Below, piece after piece: positions 15,857 to 26,118 of a DNA stretch of 43,117 nucleotides; within the stretch, counting starts at the first letter, position 1; each line of letters opens with the position of its first letter. The notes under the pieces were generated by a model. That model saw nothing but the letters and a program-made list of their open reading frames with translations. It was not told the DNA's origin and ran no database searches. The position numbers and the translations under genes are program-made. Where the stretch lies: positions 1 through 43,117 of the forward strand of contig CAMYOC010000016.1 in the NCBI GenBank assembly GCA_947259915.1, in the 5' to 3' direction. This DNA is from an uncultured Gammaproteobacteria bacterium (GTDB lineage: Bacteria; Pseudomonadota; Gammaproteobacteria; Steroidobacterales; XN24).

Positions 15857-18800
15857 ATGGTTTTCAGCGATACAGTCAGTGACAGAGCAGGCGCCCGGAG
15901 CATCGGCATCCGGCTGCTTGCGCTTGCCTTGCTGATGCTGGCCGCCCAGACGGCGCGCGCCGAGGACTGCTCCGACTACCCGGGCGGCCTGATCGACGGC
16001 TTCGCCGGCACGCCCGCTCCGTCCCAGCTGCAGATCGACCGGAACTGCACGATCAGAAATTTCCCGGCCAACAACCCGCTGCCCACTAACTTCAGCTTCC
16101 TGACGCAGCCCGGCCAGACCGACGAGCGATGGCTCGTCGTCTTCGACAATGTCGTGCACACCGGGCAGATGGCATGCAATTCTGTCGCCGGCCACAGAAT
16201 CTGGTTCACCAACGGATCCTCGACGACTATTCAGGAGGACTGTCAGAATCTCCTGATACCTGTCGAGAAGATCGACAAGCAGAACCCGGTGGGCCGGACC
16301 ACGGCCGTGGTCGGTGAGCCCTTCACCTACAGTCTTACGATGCCGGTCCTGTTCGATCCGGCCACACAGACTGTGATCAATAATGCGGGCTCACTGAACG
16401 ACCTGCATGGCGTCACGGTGTGGGACGATCTCAACACGACGGGCGCCGATCTGTCCTACGTGAGCCATGTTGCCTACTGGCTGGGTAGCGGCTCGCCGGT
16501 GTCGCACACGTTCTCGAACGTGGGCGGCGTGCTTACCTTCGACAACTTCCCGATCATCCCGGCCGGCGAACAGATCGTGATCGAACTCACGGTGGTCCTC
16601 GATGACACGCCGGCGAACGTGCCGGGCACGCAGTTCATCAACACCGCCAAGTGGGATTTCGGCAGGCTCATCGAAGGAGTGTTCTACGAGCCCCTCCCCG
16701 GCGAATGGGGCGTCACCCCGCCGATGACGATCGCGGTACCCGAGCTCGTCCTTATGAAGACGGGCCCGGCGACGCTGAATCTGGCGGAGCCGGCGGACTT
16801 CACCCTCGACGTCCGCAACGTCGGCAACGTGACCGCGTGGAACACGACGATCCTTGATCAGCTGCCTGACAGCGTCGACGGCGGCATGTGCGACGCGACG
16901 CCGGCCGTGCTCAGCGCCCGGGTGTTCGCCGCGGATGGCGTCACGCCGGTCCCGGGCAAGGGCCCGCTGAGCTCGGGCACCGACTTCTCGCTGACCTACA
17001 ATGGCGCCCCTGCGTGTGAGTTCGGCCTGACGCTACTCACGGCCGCGAGCGCGATCGGCCCCGACGAACGGCTGATCGTCGTCTACCGGACAGAGCTCGA
17101 CGCCGATACCGAGGACGGCGTCACACTCACCAATGTCGCCGGCGCCACCGAGTGGTTTAGTGCCGATGCCGGCAATGCCAACCGCCAGAGCTACACGCGC
17201 ACGCTGACCGACGGTAGCGTCGGCACCCCCGATCACGAGGACGCGCACACCGTGACGGTGGCTCTGAGCGGCTTCTTCTTCGAGAAGAGCGTCGAGAATC
17301 TCACCACCGGCGCAAGCCCGACCGCCACCGCGAACCCGGGCGACACGCTGCGCTACACATTGCGCCTGCGGACCACCGACACCCCGCTCAACGACGTCAC
17401 GTTCTACGACGACCTCGGCGCGATGAACGGCACGCCGGTGTTTACGCCGGGCACGCTCACACTCGTCGCGGGCAGTGTCCCCCCCGGTGCCGACGCCAGC
17501 AACACTGATCCGAATGGCGGTACCAACGGTGCCGGCATCGTCGACGTCCGTAACCTGAGCCTCGCTGCCGATAGCGCGATTCTCATCCAGTTCGATATCA
17601 CCCTGGCGCCGAGCCTCGGCAACGGTCTCGTGGTTCTGAACCAGGCGGATCTGATCGACACGGTCAAGATCGCCGACAGTGATGATCCCAATATCAACGG
17701 CCAGGCCAGTCCCGATGTGACGGGTGACGAGGACCCGACGCAGGTGACCATCGTCTCGGCGCCGGCATTCCTGGTGCAGAAGATCTCCACGGACCTCACT
17801 GGCGACCCGGATGTCCTGCTCGCAGGCGAGACGCTGCGTTATACCCTCACGGTGGAGAACGTCGGCACCGAGGATGCCCTCGACGTGGTGCTACGGGACC
17901 AGGTGCCAGCGAACACGGCCTATGTCGGGGGCAGCACGACCCTGAACGGCATATCGCTCGCGGACACCGGGGGGGTTTCGCCGCTCGTGGACGGCATGCT
18001 GCTCAACTCGCCGGCGGATCCGACGCCCGGCGTGATGCCCGCCGCGCCGACCCCCACCCTGTCAAATGTCGCGACCGTCACTTTCGACGTAGTCGTGGAC
18101 CCGGACGTCATCGACGGCACCGTGATCTCGAACCAGGGTTTCGTCAGCGCCGTGGCCGGCGGCATCACGGACCAGCCGTCCGACGATCCGACCACGCCGA
18201 TCGCCGATGACCCGACCCGCGACATCGTGGGCAACCTGCCGTTGCTCTACGCGGAGAAGCGGGTCGTGCTCCAGGACGATCAGGCATCGCCAGGCATCGT
18301 GGATCCGGGGGACGTGCTGCGCTACACGATCACGGTGTACAACACGGGCGGACGGGACGCGACAGAGGTCGTGCTCACCGACCAGGTGCCCGCCAACACG
18401 ACCTACGTGGCGGACTCCACGCTGCTCAACGGCCTGCCGGTGGCACAGCCGGACAGCGGTGTTTCACCGCTGTCCGCCGGTATCCCGGTGAGTTCGTCCG
18501 ACCTCACACCACCATTGCCAGGCCCGACCGAGGGCACGATTTCCGTCGATGTCCCGGCCACGCTCCAGTTCGACCTGCGCGTCGACGACGGCGTACCGGC
18601 GGGCACCGTGATCAGCAACCAAGCGGTGGTCACCAGCGCGGATTCGCCGGATCTGCTGACCGACGGCGACGGTGACCCGGCGACGGGTCCCGAACCCACG
18701 GTGGTCGTGGTGGGCGACGGCCAGCGTCTGTCGATCACCAAGCAGGTCGCGGTGGTCGGCGGTGGCGCTGCGCTCGCCGGTTCGGAGGTGGAATACACGG

Positions 18801-21007
18801 TGCGGGTCACCAACGTCGCCTCGGTCCCGGCCTTCTCCGTGGTGATTACGGACGATCTGGATCTGGCTTCACCGGGCTTCCTCACCTATGTGGATCAGTC
18901 GGCGACGATGAACGGGGCGACGGCGGGCGTAAGTGTCGTGGGCTCCGTTATCACGGCCGACTACTCGGTCGTCAACGGGCCGCTGGAGCCCGGCGAGTCG
19001 GTGGTGTTGCGTTTCCGGGCGGTGATAAATCCCAATCTTGCGATCGGCACACGGGTCATCAACACGGGTGTCGTCACCTGGAACGCGCCGGTGCAAACGG
19101 CCAGCGACACCGTGTATTTCGATGTCGGTGGCGTCGTCGGCTACGGCACGCTCAATGGTGCGGTCTGGCACGACGTCGACTTCGACGACGCGATCGGTAT
19201 CGCGGAGAGGACGCTGCAGGGGTGGACGGTCGAGCTGTATCGCGACGACCAGCTCCTGCACACGGTGTTTACCAGTGCCGACGGCACCTACCGGATCACC
19301 GGACTGGACCCGAACGACGTCAGCGGCGAGATCTACACGCTGCGCTTCCGCGCCCCGGGTGCCGGGGCCGGGACGGCCATGCTCGGCCAGGCCGACTCCC
19401 CGTTCACCAACAGTCCCCAGGAAATCACGGACATCGTCGTGAGCGTCGGCAGCAACCTGACGGATCTGAATCTGCCGATCGATCCGAACGGGGTCGTCTA
19501 CGATGCCATCCAGCGGACTCCGGTCGCCGGCGCCACGCTGTCCCTGCTGCGCGCCGGCACGATGGCACCGCTGCCCGATGCCTGCTTCGACGATTCGGCC
19601 CAGCAGAGCCAGGTCACCGGCAGCGACGGATGGTACAAGTTCGATCTGAACTTTTCCGACCCGGCCTGCCCCAGCGGTAGCGGGTACATAATCGACGTAC
19701 AGGTGCCGGGCTCCGGATTCGTCGCCGGCTACTCGCAGATCATCCCGCCGCTGTCCGACGGCGCTACCCCGCCGTTCTCTGTTCCCCCCTGTCCGGGCGG
19801 CGTCGACGATGCGGTGCTGAGCACCAGCCAGCACTGCGAGATCCAGCCCTCCGAATTCGCGCCGGGCGATACAGTGCCGGCGCGTAGTCCGGGGACTGCG
19901 TATTACGTCCACCTGACGCTCGACGACAGTCAGGTGCCTGGTTCGAGTCAGCTGTTCAACAACCACATTGCGCTCGACCCGGATCTCGAAGGGGCCGTGA
20001 CGGTCACCAAGACCACGCCCACGGTCAACGCCAGCCGCGGTCAGATGGTGCCCTACACGATCACGTTCACGAACATACTCGGCGGGCGTCTGCAGGATCT
20101 CAGTGTCGTGGATCGCTATCCCGCAGGCTTCCGCTACGTGGCAGGCTCCGCCAACATCGATGGGGAGCCGACCGAGCCAACGATCGATGGACTCGAGCTG
20201 ACCTGGAGCGGGCTCTCTCTGGCCGGTTTCGAGCGGCGGACCATCCGTCTGCTGCTGGCAGTCAGCGCCGGAGTCACCGAAGGCGAGTTCATAAATCGCG
20301 CCCAGGTGACGAACAGCCTGACCGGGACTGCCTTGTCCGGTGAAGCTACCGCCACGGTACGCGTGGTCCCTGATCCGACGTTCGATTGCACGGACGTGAC
20401 CGGCAAGGTATTCGACGACGCCAATCGTAACGGCGTTCAGGATGCGGGCGAAAGCGGACTGCAGGGCATCCGGCTGGTCACTACGCGGGGACTGTACGCG
20501 ACGACTGATCAGCACGGGCGCTACCACATCACCTGTGCGGTGACCCCCCGCGAGGATCGTGGCAGCAATTTCACCCTCAAGCTCGACGACCGGACGCTGC
20601 CCAGTGGCTACCGGGTGTCCACCGATCGGGTCCAGGTCAAGCGGGCTACCCGCGGTAAGACGCTGCGCTTCAATTACGGCGCATCGATCTATCGCGTCGT
20701 CGGCCTCGACATGGCCGACGCCGTGTTCGAGCCGGGCACCACTGAGTTGCGCCCGCAGTGGAAGCACAGGATCGACATGCTGCTGGACGAGCTGCGCAAG
20801 GCGCCCGCCACCCTGCGTCTGTCCTATGTCGCTGACGTGGAGGATCCAAAGCTCGTCGACCAGCGCCTGGCCGCGATACAGCGGGACATCATCGCGGCGT
20901 GGGAGGCCCTGGACTGTTGCTACCAGCTCACTGTTGAGCCGGAAGTGTTCTGGAGACGCGGCGGCCCGCCGCAAAGATCCGTCGTGCAGGTTCCGGAGAG
21001 CAGGTGA
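15857..21007 (+). CDS. giant exported DUF11/SdrD-B repeat protein with OmpA-like C-terminus
   Basis: About 1716 residues. A signal peptide (LLALALLMLAAQTARAE) is followed by an N-terminal segment with several Cys, then a series of DUF11-type beta-sandwich repeats. These are recognisable by GDTLRYTLR, AGETLRYTLTVENVGT, PGDVLRYTITVYNTGG and GSEVEYTVRVTNV at about residues 300, 475, 640, 800 and 960, with a further one at about 1380. SdrD-B/carboxypeptidase-regulatory-like domains occur at about 1095-1190 and 1512-1600; the latter holds the Ca-binding-like loop DDANRNGVQDAGE. The last 100 residues (FEPGTTELRPQ..., VEDPKLVDQRLAAIQ) look like a divergent OmpA-type domain. ATG 15857 is chosen over GTG 15836 because it gives a normal signal peptide. 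Likely a long fibrous adhesin or stalk, coupled to the next gene (4-nt overlap or 5-nt gap). Confidence 0.88.
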   Translation: MVFSDTVSDRAGARSIGIRLLALALLMLAAQTARAEDCSDYPGGLIDGFAGTPAPSQLQIDRNCTIRNFPANNPLPTNFSFLTQPGQTDERWLVVFDNVVHTGQMACNSVAGHRIWFTNGSSTTIQEDCQNLLIPVEKIDKQNPVGRTTAVVGEPFTYSLTMPVLFDPATQTVINNAGSLNDLHGVTVWDDLNTTGADLSYVSHVAYWLGSGSPVSHTFSNVGGVLTFDNFPIIPAGEQIVIELTVVLDDTPANVPGTQFINTAKWDFGRLIEGVFYEPLPGEWGVTPPMTIAVPELVLMKTGPATLNLAEPADFTLDVRNVGNVTAWNTTILDQLPDSVDGGMCDATPAVLSARVFAADGVTPVPGKGPLSSGTDFSLTYNGAPACEFGLTLLTAASAIGPDERLIVVYRTELDADTEDGVTLTNVAGATEWFSADAGNANRQSYTRTLTDGSVGTPDHEDAHTVTVALSGFFFEKSVENLTTGASPTATANPGDTLRYTLRLRTTDTPLNDVTFYDDLGAMNGTPVFTPGTLTLVAGSVPPGADASNTDPNGGTNGAGIVDVRNLSLAADSAILIQFDITLAPSLGNGLVVLNQADLIDTVKIADSDDPNINGQASPDVTGDEDPTQVTIVSAPAFLVQKISTDLTGDPDVLLAGETLRYTLTVENVGTEDALDVVLRDQVPANTAYVGGSTTLNGISLADTGGVSPLVDGMLLNSPADPTPGVMPAAPTPTLSNVATVTFDVVVDPDVIDGTVISNQGFVSAVAGGITDQPSDDPTTPIADDPTRDIVGNLPLLYAEKRVVLQDDQASPGIVDPGDVLRYTITVYNTGGRDATEVVLTDQVPANTTYVADSTLLNGLPVAQPDSGVSPLSAGIPVSSSDLTPPLPGPTEGTISVDVPATLQFDLRVDDGVPAGTVISNQAVVTSADSPDLLTDGDGDPATGPEPTVVVVGDGQRLSITKQVAVVGGGAALAGSEVEYTVRVTNVASVPAFSVVITDDLDLASPGFLTYVDQSATMNGATAGVSVVGSVITADYSVVNGPLEPGESVVLRFRAVINPNLAIGTRVINTGVVTWNAPVQTASDTVYFDVGGVVGYGTLNGAVWHDVDFDDAIGIAERTLQGWTVELYRDDQLLHTVFTSADGTYRITGLDPNDVSGEIYTLRFRAPGAGAGTAMLGQADSPFTNSPQEITDIVVSVGSNLTDLNLPIDPNGVVYDAIQRTPVAGATLSLLRAGTMAPLPDACFDDSAQQSQVTGSDGWYKFDLNFSDPACPSGSGYIIDVQVPGSGFVAGYSQIIPPLSDGATPPFSVPPCPGGVDDAVLSTSQHCEIQPSEFAPGDTVPARSPGTAYYVHLTLDDSQVPGSSQLFNNHIALDPDLEGAVTVTKTTPTVNASRGQMVPYTITFTNILGGRLQDLSVVDRYPAGFRYVAGSANIDGEPTEPTIDGLELTWSGLSLAGFERRTIRLLLAVSAGVTEGEFINRAQVTNSLTGTALSGEATATVRVVPDPTFDCTDVTGKVFDDANRNGVQDAGESGLQGIRLVTTRGLYATTDQHGRYHITCAVTPREDRGSNFTLKLDDRTLPSGYRVSTDRVQVKRATRGKTLRFNYGASIYRVVGLDMADAVFEPGTTELRPQWKHRIDMLLDELRKAPATLRLSYVADVEDPKLVDQRLAAIQRDIIAAWEALDCCYQLTVEPEVFWRRGGPPQRSVVQVPESR

Positions 21008-21012
21008 TCGGG

Positions 21013-24000
21013 ATGATTAGAATCAGCCGTCAACTGCTGGTATGGGCATCTCTGGCTTCTGCTGTGGCGGCCGCCGGGCAGGTCGACGAGGCGGTGCCTG
21101 GCGAGGCGGTCGAGCGACATCTGTCCAGCGACGAGCCGATCTCCCTGTGGGCGCACGATCCCGAGATTCTCGAGACCGAGTCCGGCGATAGGCTGGAGAT
21201 GCAGGAAGTCCTCGCCGAGGACGTGAAGACCATCAAACTCAGGGACGTATTGCCGCCGATACGGTTCGAGTCCGGCATCGCCGACATCCCACCGAGCTAC
21301 ATAGACAGCCTGCGCGGCATCCTCGACAGCATGCGCCACCTGAACAACGTCAGGCTGCACCTGGTCGGTCACGCGGACGACCAGCCCTTGTCTCCGGCGC
21401 TGGCAGACGTTTTCGGCGACAACTCGGGGCTGTCTCGCGAGCGCGCGGGAGAGGTGGCGGAATTCATCCAGACCGCGCTGGTGTTGCCGCCCGAGGCGAT
21501 CTCCTTCGAGTGGGCCGGCGACACCCGGCCGATCGCCACCAACGCCACCGCCCAGGGTCGTGCGCTCAACCGGCGCGTCGAGGTCGAGGTCTGGTACGAC
21601 GAGATCGAGAACATGATCGCGATGGAGGAAGTCCTGGTCCCCGAGCAGATCACGCGGATCAAGGTCTGTCGGACCCAGACCGTGTGCAAGTTGCGCTATC
21701 AGGAAGGTCACGCGCGCCGTGCCCGGGTCAAGAATCTCGTTCCGCCGCTGCATTACGAAGAGGAGAGCATCGGGCTCAATGAGCGCTTCGTCGGAAATAT
21801 CCGGCAGGCGCTGGATAACCTCCGCGACAAGCAGAACGTAATGGTCAAATTCATCGGCTTCACCGACGACGTGCCGCTGACGGGCAGGAATGAAAGCATC
21901 TACGGGAACCATCTGTCGCTGTCGAAGGCGAGGGCGCACCGTGTTGCCCTGGGCGTCCAGGAGGCACTGGATCTCCCGACCGCGGCGATCACCAGCGACG
22001 GCCGTGGGGCGGCGCAGCCGCTGGCATCCAATGACACGCAGAGAGGGCGTGCTCTGAACCGGCGCATCGAAGTCGAGTTCTGGCACGACGACCCGCTCCA
22101 GCAGCTACCCGACGAGCCGCAGCTGTGTCCGGGCGCGACTGGCGCCGAGATGGTGACGAAGCTCTACGACCCCCCGTGGGGGCGTATCCAGGCGCTGGAG
22201 CTGTCAGGAGGGGATGCGGTCATCCCGAACGCCTACACGGACGACTTGCGCCGCGCCATGGCGGACCTCAGCGACAAGACGAATGTCCGCCTCCGGTTTG
22301 TGGGATATACGGGTAACGAGCGTCTGGATCGTCGTACCGCCCTGATCTACGGCGATGATATCGGCCTGTCCGCTGCGCGCGCCCGCAGAGCGATGGACAC
22401 CGTCAGGGAGAGCATGCAGCTTGCCGAAGAGCAGGTCGAGCACGAGGGTCGCGGCTATGTCCATTCCAGCGACGTCGTGAACGCCGGCTTTGTCCAGGGC
22501 GATACGTCGCATGTGGAAGTCCAGGTGGTCTACGATGAGCTGGCCGTGCTGGATGACTACGAGGGCGTCGACGTCACGCCGATCACCAGGGAACTGAGTG
22601 CGCAGAACCCGCTGGGACTAAACATGATGCGGATCACGGTGGACGGTGAGCCGATCGATGATCCGGGCAGGAGCTCTGCGGACATCCAGCGGTGTACCGA
22701 CGTCGCGCTGGAGAGTACCGACATCCAGTTCCGTTTCGACAATCTCGAGGCCAGGCGGCGGTTGAGCGTCACCGCGCAGCCGGGCGCGGTTGCCGTGCAG
22801 GAAACGGCAACAGAAGGCGAGGCGGACGGACCGACCGTACTGTTCCGCATGTACTCGAACTACTCGAACGCGATCGATCGCGCCGAGGTTCGCATCTTCC
22901 ATAACGACCAGTCGGCCCGTTCGGCCCCCATAAACGTTCTGGAGATCGATCGGGACGGTCTGGCGGAGTGGTGTCCCGCCGAATTGCCCTTCACCGGACC
23001 CGTGCACGAACTGAAGTATGTGTTGCGGGCCTATGATGGAGACGGCCGCTTCGACGAGACCGGGTCGCAACCGTTATGGATCGTCAAACAGGACGAGACC
23101 GCGGAAGATGGTGAGTCAGGCGAAGAGAGCACGGTGCCTGAACTGTACGCTGCCGCCGAGGCCGGTCTGCTGGCCGGCTACGGCGAGAGCGGCCTGTCGG
23201 TCAGGAATATCCCGCTCAGCAGCGGCACGGTCAACGTCCGGGGCACAGGTATACCGGACGATCACACGGTATGGGTAGCCGGCACACCGGTGCCGATAGA
23301 TGCTGGCGGCAGCTTCGTCTCCGAGATCATACTGCCCAGTGGGTTGCATACAGTGGAAGTGGCGGTCCTGGACCCGGAGGGCAACGGTGAGCTGTTCCTG
23401 CGCGATCTGGAGTTCAGGGAGCAGGACTGGTTCTACGTCGGCATCGCCGACCTGACGCTCTCGGCCGACAGCAACAGCGGATCGGCCGACGAACTCGACG
23501 GCAGGAACGCGCCCTACGACCCTGACTCATCCGCGGACGGCAGATTGGCATTCTACGTCACCGGCAAGTTCAGCGAAGACTATAAGTTGACGGCGAGTGC
23601 GGACACGGGCGAGGACTCATTGCAGAATCTGTTCAGTAACTTCATGGACAAGTCGCCCGACTCGCTGTTCAGGCGGATGGATCCCGATTACCACTACCCC
23701 ACCTTCGGCGATGACGGCACGGTCGAGGAGACAGCGTCGACCATGGGCAAGTTCTACGTCCGGCTCGACAAGCAGGACAACCATGCCGTCTGGGGCAACT
23801 TCCAGGTCGATTATGCCGACAACGAGCTGGCGCGCGTCGATCGCGGCCTCTATGGCGCCAATGCCCATTACCAGTCGCAGGAGACGACGGCCTTCGGCGC
23901 GCGGCGTTTCAGCATCGACGGTTATGCTGCCGAACCCGGCACACTGGCGAGCCGGGAAGCGTTCCGCGGCACCGGTGGATCGCTGTATTTCCTCGGCCGC

Positions 24001-26118
24001 CAGGACTTATTGCCGGGCTCAGAGCGTGTGCGGATCGAAATACGGAACAAGGACACGGGGATCGTGACGGGCGTGGTCAACCTGCGCGCCTTCCAGGACT
24101 ACGACATCGACTATCTTCAGGGCCGCGTGATGTTGTCCGAGCCGCTGTCCTCGACGGTCGACGACAATCTGCTCGTCCGTACCGGCGGTCTCAGCGGCGA
24201 CGAGGCATGGCTGGTCGTCCACTATGAGCATACGCCGGGCTTCGATGACGTCGATGCGCTGACCACCGGTGCGCAGGGCCATTACTGGGTCAACGATATG
24301 GTCCGATTGGGCGTGACCGTGAGCGCTAACGACGAGAGCGAGACCGACAACAGCAGCGTCGGCGCCGCCGATATCACGATCCGGAAAGGTGCGGACACCT
24401 GGATGAAGCTCCAGGCCGCCAGGAGCGACGGGCTGGTCTCCAACACCTGGCGCTCCGACGATGGCGGCTTCGATTTCCAGCCGACGGGCGCCCCGATAAT
24501 CAGCGACGGTGAAGCCGATGCGTATCGTGCAGACCTCAGCGTCGGCTTCGATGATATCTTCGCTGGCAGCAAGGGCCGTCTCAATCTGTATGTGCAGAGT
24601 CTCGACGCAGGTTACTCGGCGCAGGGTCTGAATACGCTGACAGACACGCAACAGTTTGGCGGCACGCTGACGATCCCGGTGACGGACAGACTCGACATCG
24701 CCGCCACCGCGGACTGGTCCGATCAGCAGAACGGGCTGGAGACCAGCACCGAGGAGATCAATGCCAGCTACCGGTACACCGACAGTATCACTCTCAGCAG
24801 CGGTATCAGGCACGACGATCGTACGGATCGCTCCCCCTTGGTGCCGGCGACGCAGGAGCAAGGTGAACGGACCGACGCAGTATGGCAGATGGCCTACGAC
24901 GTCAACTCCAGATGGAGCGGCTACGGGTTCTTCCAGACCACGTTGTCCTCGAGCGACGACAGAGAGGAGAACGAACGCTACGGTGCCGGCGGCTCCTATC
25001 GTTTCAATGACCGGCTGGTGGTCGACGCAGAGGTCTCGGACGGAGACCTGGGCACCGCCGGCAAGCTCGGGACCAGCTACGTCTATTCCGATCGGACCAG
25101 TATGTATCTCAACTATGCGCTGGACAACGAGCGAAACGACAGCGGCGTGGGGGGGCGTCGGGGCAACCTTATCACCGGGGTCCGCACACGCTTCTCGGAC
25201 AGCGCGAGCGTCTATCTCGAGGAGCGCTACGAGCGCACCGATGCGGTGACGGGCCTGACCCACGCCACGGGTGTCAGCCTGACGCCATTCGAGCGCTGGA
25301 CCTTCGGTGCCAGCTCGGACATCGGGACCCTGAGGGACAGACAGACCGGTGCGGAGACCAAGCGCAGAGCCGGCGGCATACGCATGGGCTATGGGTTTGA
25401 CACGATGCAGCTATCGAGCGCCGTCGAGTACCGTCATGACGACGCGCAACAGTTCGATGGCGCCTGGTCGGACAGGAAGACCTGGCTGTTCAAGAACAAC
25501 TTCAAGTACCAGACAAATCCGGACTGGCGCGTGGTCGGCAAGTTCAACCACTCCGATAGCGACAGCTCTCTCGGGCAGTTCTACGACGGCGGATATACCG
25601 AGGCCGTAGTCGGATATGGCTACCGCCCGATTAGTCACGACCGGCTCAATGCGCTGGCCAAGTACACGTACTTCTACAATGTCCCGGCCCCGGAACAGCT
25701 GAGCGGGCAGGAGGCGCCGATCCCCGCCGAGTTCATACAGAAGAGTCATATCGCCGCGCTGGACGTCACCTACGACCTGACAGCGAGTTGGTCGATCGGC
25801 GGTAAGTATGCGTACCGGCTGGGCAAGGTGAGCCTGGATCGTGAGAATCAGGAGTTCTTCGACAACGGCGCGCATCTCTACGTGGCGCGAACCGACTGGC
25901 GTTTCCGGCGGCACTGGGAGGGTCTGCTGGAGATGCGCATGCTCGATCTCCCCGATCTCGGCGACCGACGCAGCGGCGTGCTGGTGACGCTATACAGATA
26001 CTTAGGTGAGCACCTGAAGGTCGGGCTCGGCTACAATTTCACCGATTTCTCGGACGATCTGACAGACCTGAGTTACGATCAGCACGGCGTCTTCCTGAAT
26101 CTCGTAGGGGCCATGTAA
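21013..26118 (+). CDS. outer-membrane protein with three OmpA-like domains and a large beta-barrel
   Basis: About 1701 residues. Signal peptide (LLVWASLASAVAAAGQ), then three tandem OmpA-like domains at about 77-195, 236-365 and 383-515. The first two keep the peptidoglycan-binding pair (GHADD...LSRERA; GFTDD...LSKARA) and each ends in ALNRR(V/I)EVE; the third has GYTGN in place of the Asp motif. Ig-like domains follow to about 800 (SGTVNVRGTGIPDDHTVWVA). The remaining 900 residues are rich in alternating aromatic/polar strands (FYVRLDKQDNHAVWGNFQV, MYLNYALDNERND, KYAYRLGKVSL), as in large outer-membrane barrels. GTG 21004, overlapping the previous stop, is the alternative start. Presumed outer-membrane anchor or export pore for the DUF11 protein and the target of the TonB-like arm. 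Confidence 0.87.
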   Translation: MIRISRQLLVWASLASAVAAAGQVDEAVPGEAVERHLSSDEPISLWAHDPEILETESGDRLEMQEVLAEDVKTIKLRDVLPPIRFESGIADIPPSYIDSLRGILDSMRHLNNVRLHLVGHADDQPLSPALADVFGDNSGLSRERAGEVAEFIQTALVLPPEAISFEWAGDTRPIATNATAQGRALNRRVEVEVWYDEIENMIAMEEVLVPEQITRIKVCRTQTVCKLRYQEGHARRARVKNLVPPLHYEEESIGLNERFVGNIRQALDNLRDKQNVMVKFIGFTDDVPLTGRNESIYGNHLSLSKARAHRVALGVQEALDLPTAAITSDGRGAAQPLASNDTQRGRALNRRIEVEFWHDDPLQQLPDEPQLCPGATGAEMVTKLYDPPWGRIQALELSGGDAVIPNAYTDDLRRAMADLSDKTNVRLRFVGYTGNERLDRRTALIYGDDIGLSAARARRAMDTVRESMQLAEEQVEHEGRGYVHSSDVVNAGFVQGDTSHVEVQVVYDELAVLDDYEGVDVTPITRELSAQNPLGLNMMRITVDGEPIDDPGRSSADIQRCTDVALESTDIQFRFDNLEARRRLSVTAQPGAVAVQETATEGEADGPTVLFRMYSNYSNAIDRAEVRIFHNDQSARSAPINVLEIDRDGLAEWCPAELPFTGPVHELKYVLRAYDGDGRFDETGSQPLWIVKQDETAEDGESGEESTVPELYAAAEAGLLAGYGESGLSVRNIPLSSGTVNVRGTGIPDDHTVWVAGTPVPIDAGGSFVSEIILPSGLHTVEVAVLDPEGNGELFLRDLEFREQDWFYVGIADLTLSADSNSGSADELDGRNAPYDPDSSADGRLAFYVTGKFSEDYKLTASADTGEDSLQNLFSNFMDKSPDSLFRRMDPDYHYPTFGDDGTVEETASTMGKFYVRLDKQDNHAVWGNFQVDYADNELARVDRGLYGANAHYQSQETTAFGARRFSIDGYAAEPGTLASREAFRGTGGSLYFLGRQDLLPGSERVRIEIRNKDTGIVTGVVNLRAFQDYDIDYLQGRVMLSEPLSSTVDDNLLVRTGGLSGDEAWLVVHYEHTPGFDDVDALTTGAQGHYWVNDMVRLGVTVSANDESETDNSSVGAADITIRKGADTWMKLQAARSDGLVSNTWRSDDGGFDFQPTGAPIISDGEADAYRADLSVGFDDIFAGSKGRLNLYVQSLDAGYSAQGLNTLTDTQQFGGTLTIPVTDRLDIAATADWSDQQNGLETSTEEINASYRYTDSITLSSGIRHDDRTDRSPLVPATQEQGERTDAVWQMAYDVNSRWSGYGFFQTTLSSSDDREENERYGAGGSYRFNDRLVVDAEVSDGDLGTAGKLGTSYVYSDRTSMYLNYALDNERNDSGVGGRRGNLITGVRTRFSDSASVYLEERYERTDAVTGLTHATGVSLTPFERWTFGASSDIGTLRDRQTGAETKRRAGGIRMGYGFDTMQLSSAVEYRHDDAQQFDGAWSDRKTWLFKNNFKYQTNPDWRVVGKFNHSDSDSSLGQFYDGGYTEAVVGYGYRPISHDRLNALAKYTYFYNVPAPEQLSGQEAPIPAEFIQKSHIAALDVTYDLTASWSIGGKYAYRLGKVSLDRENQEFFDNGAHLYVARTDWRFRRHWEGLLEMRMLDLPDLGDRRSGVLVTLYRYLGEHLKVGLGYNFTDFSDDLTDLSYDQHGVFLNLVGAM

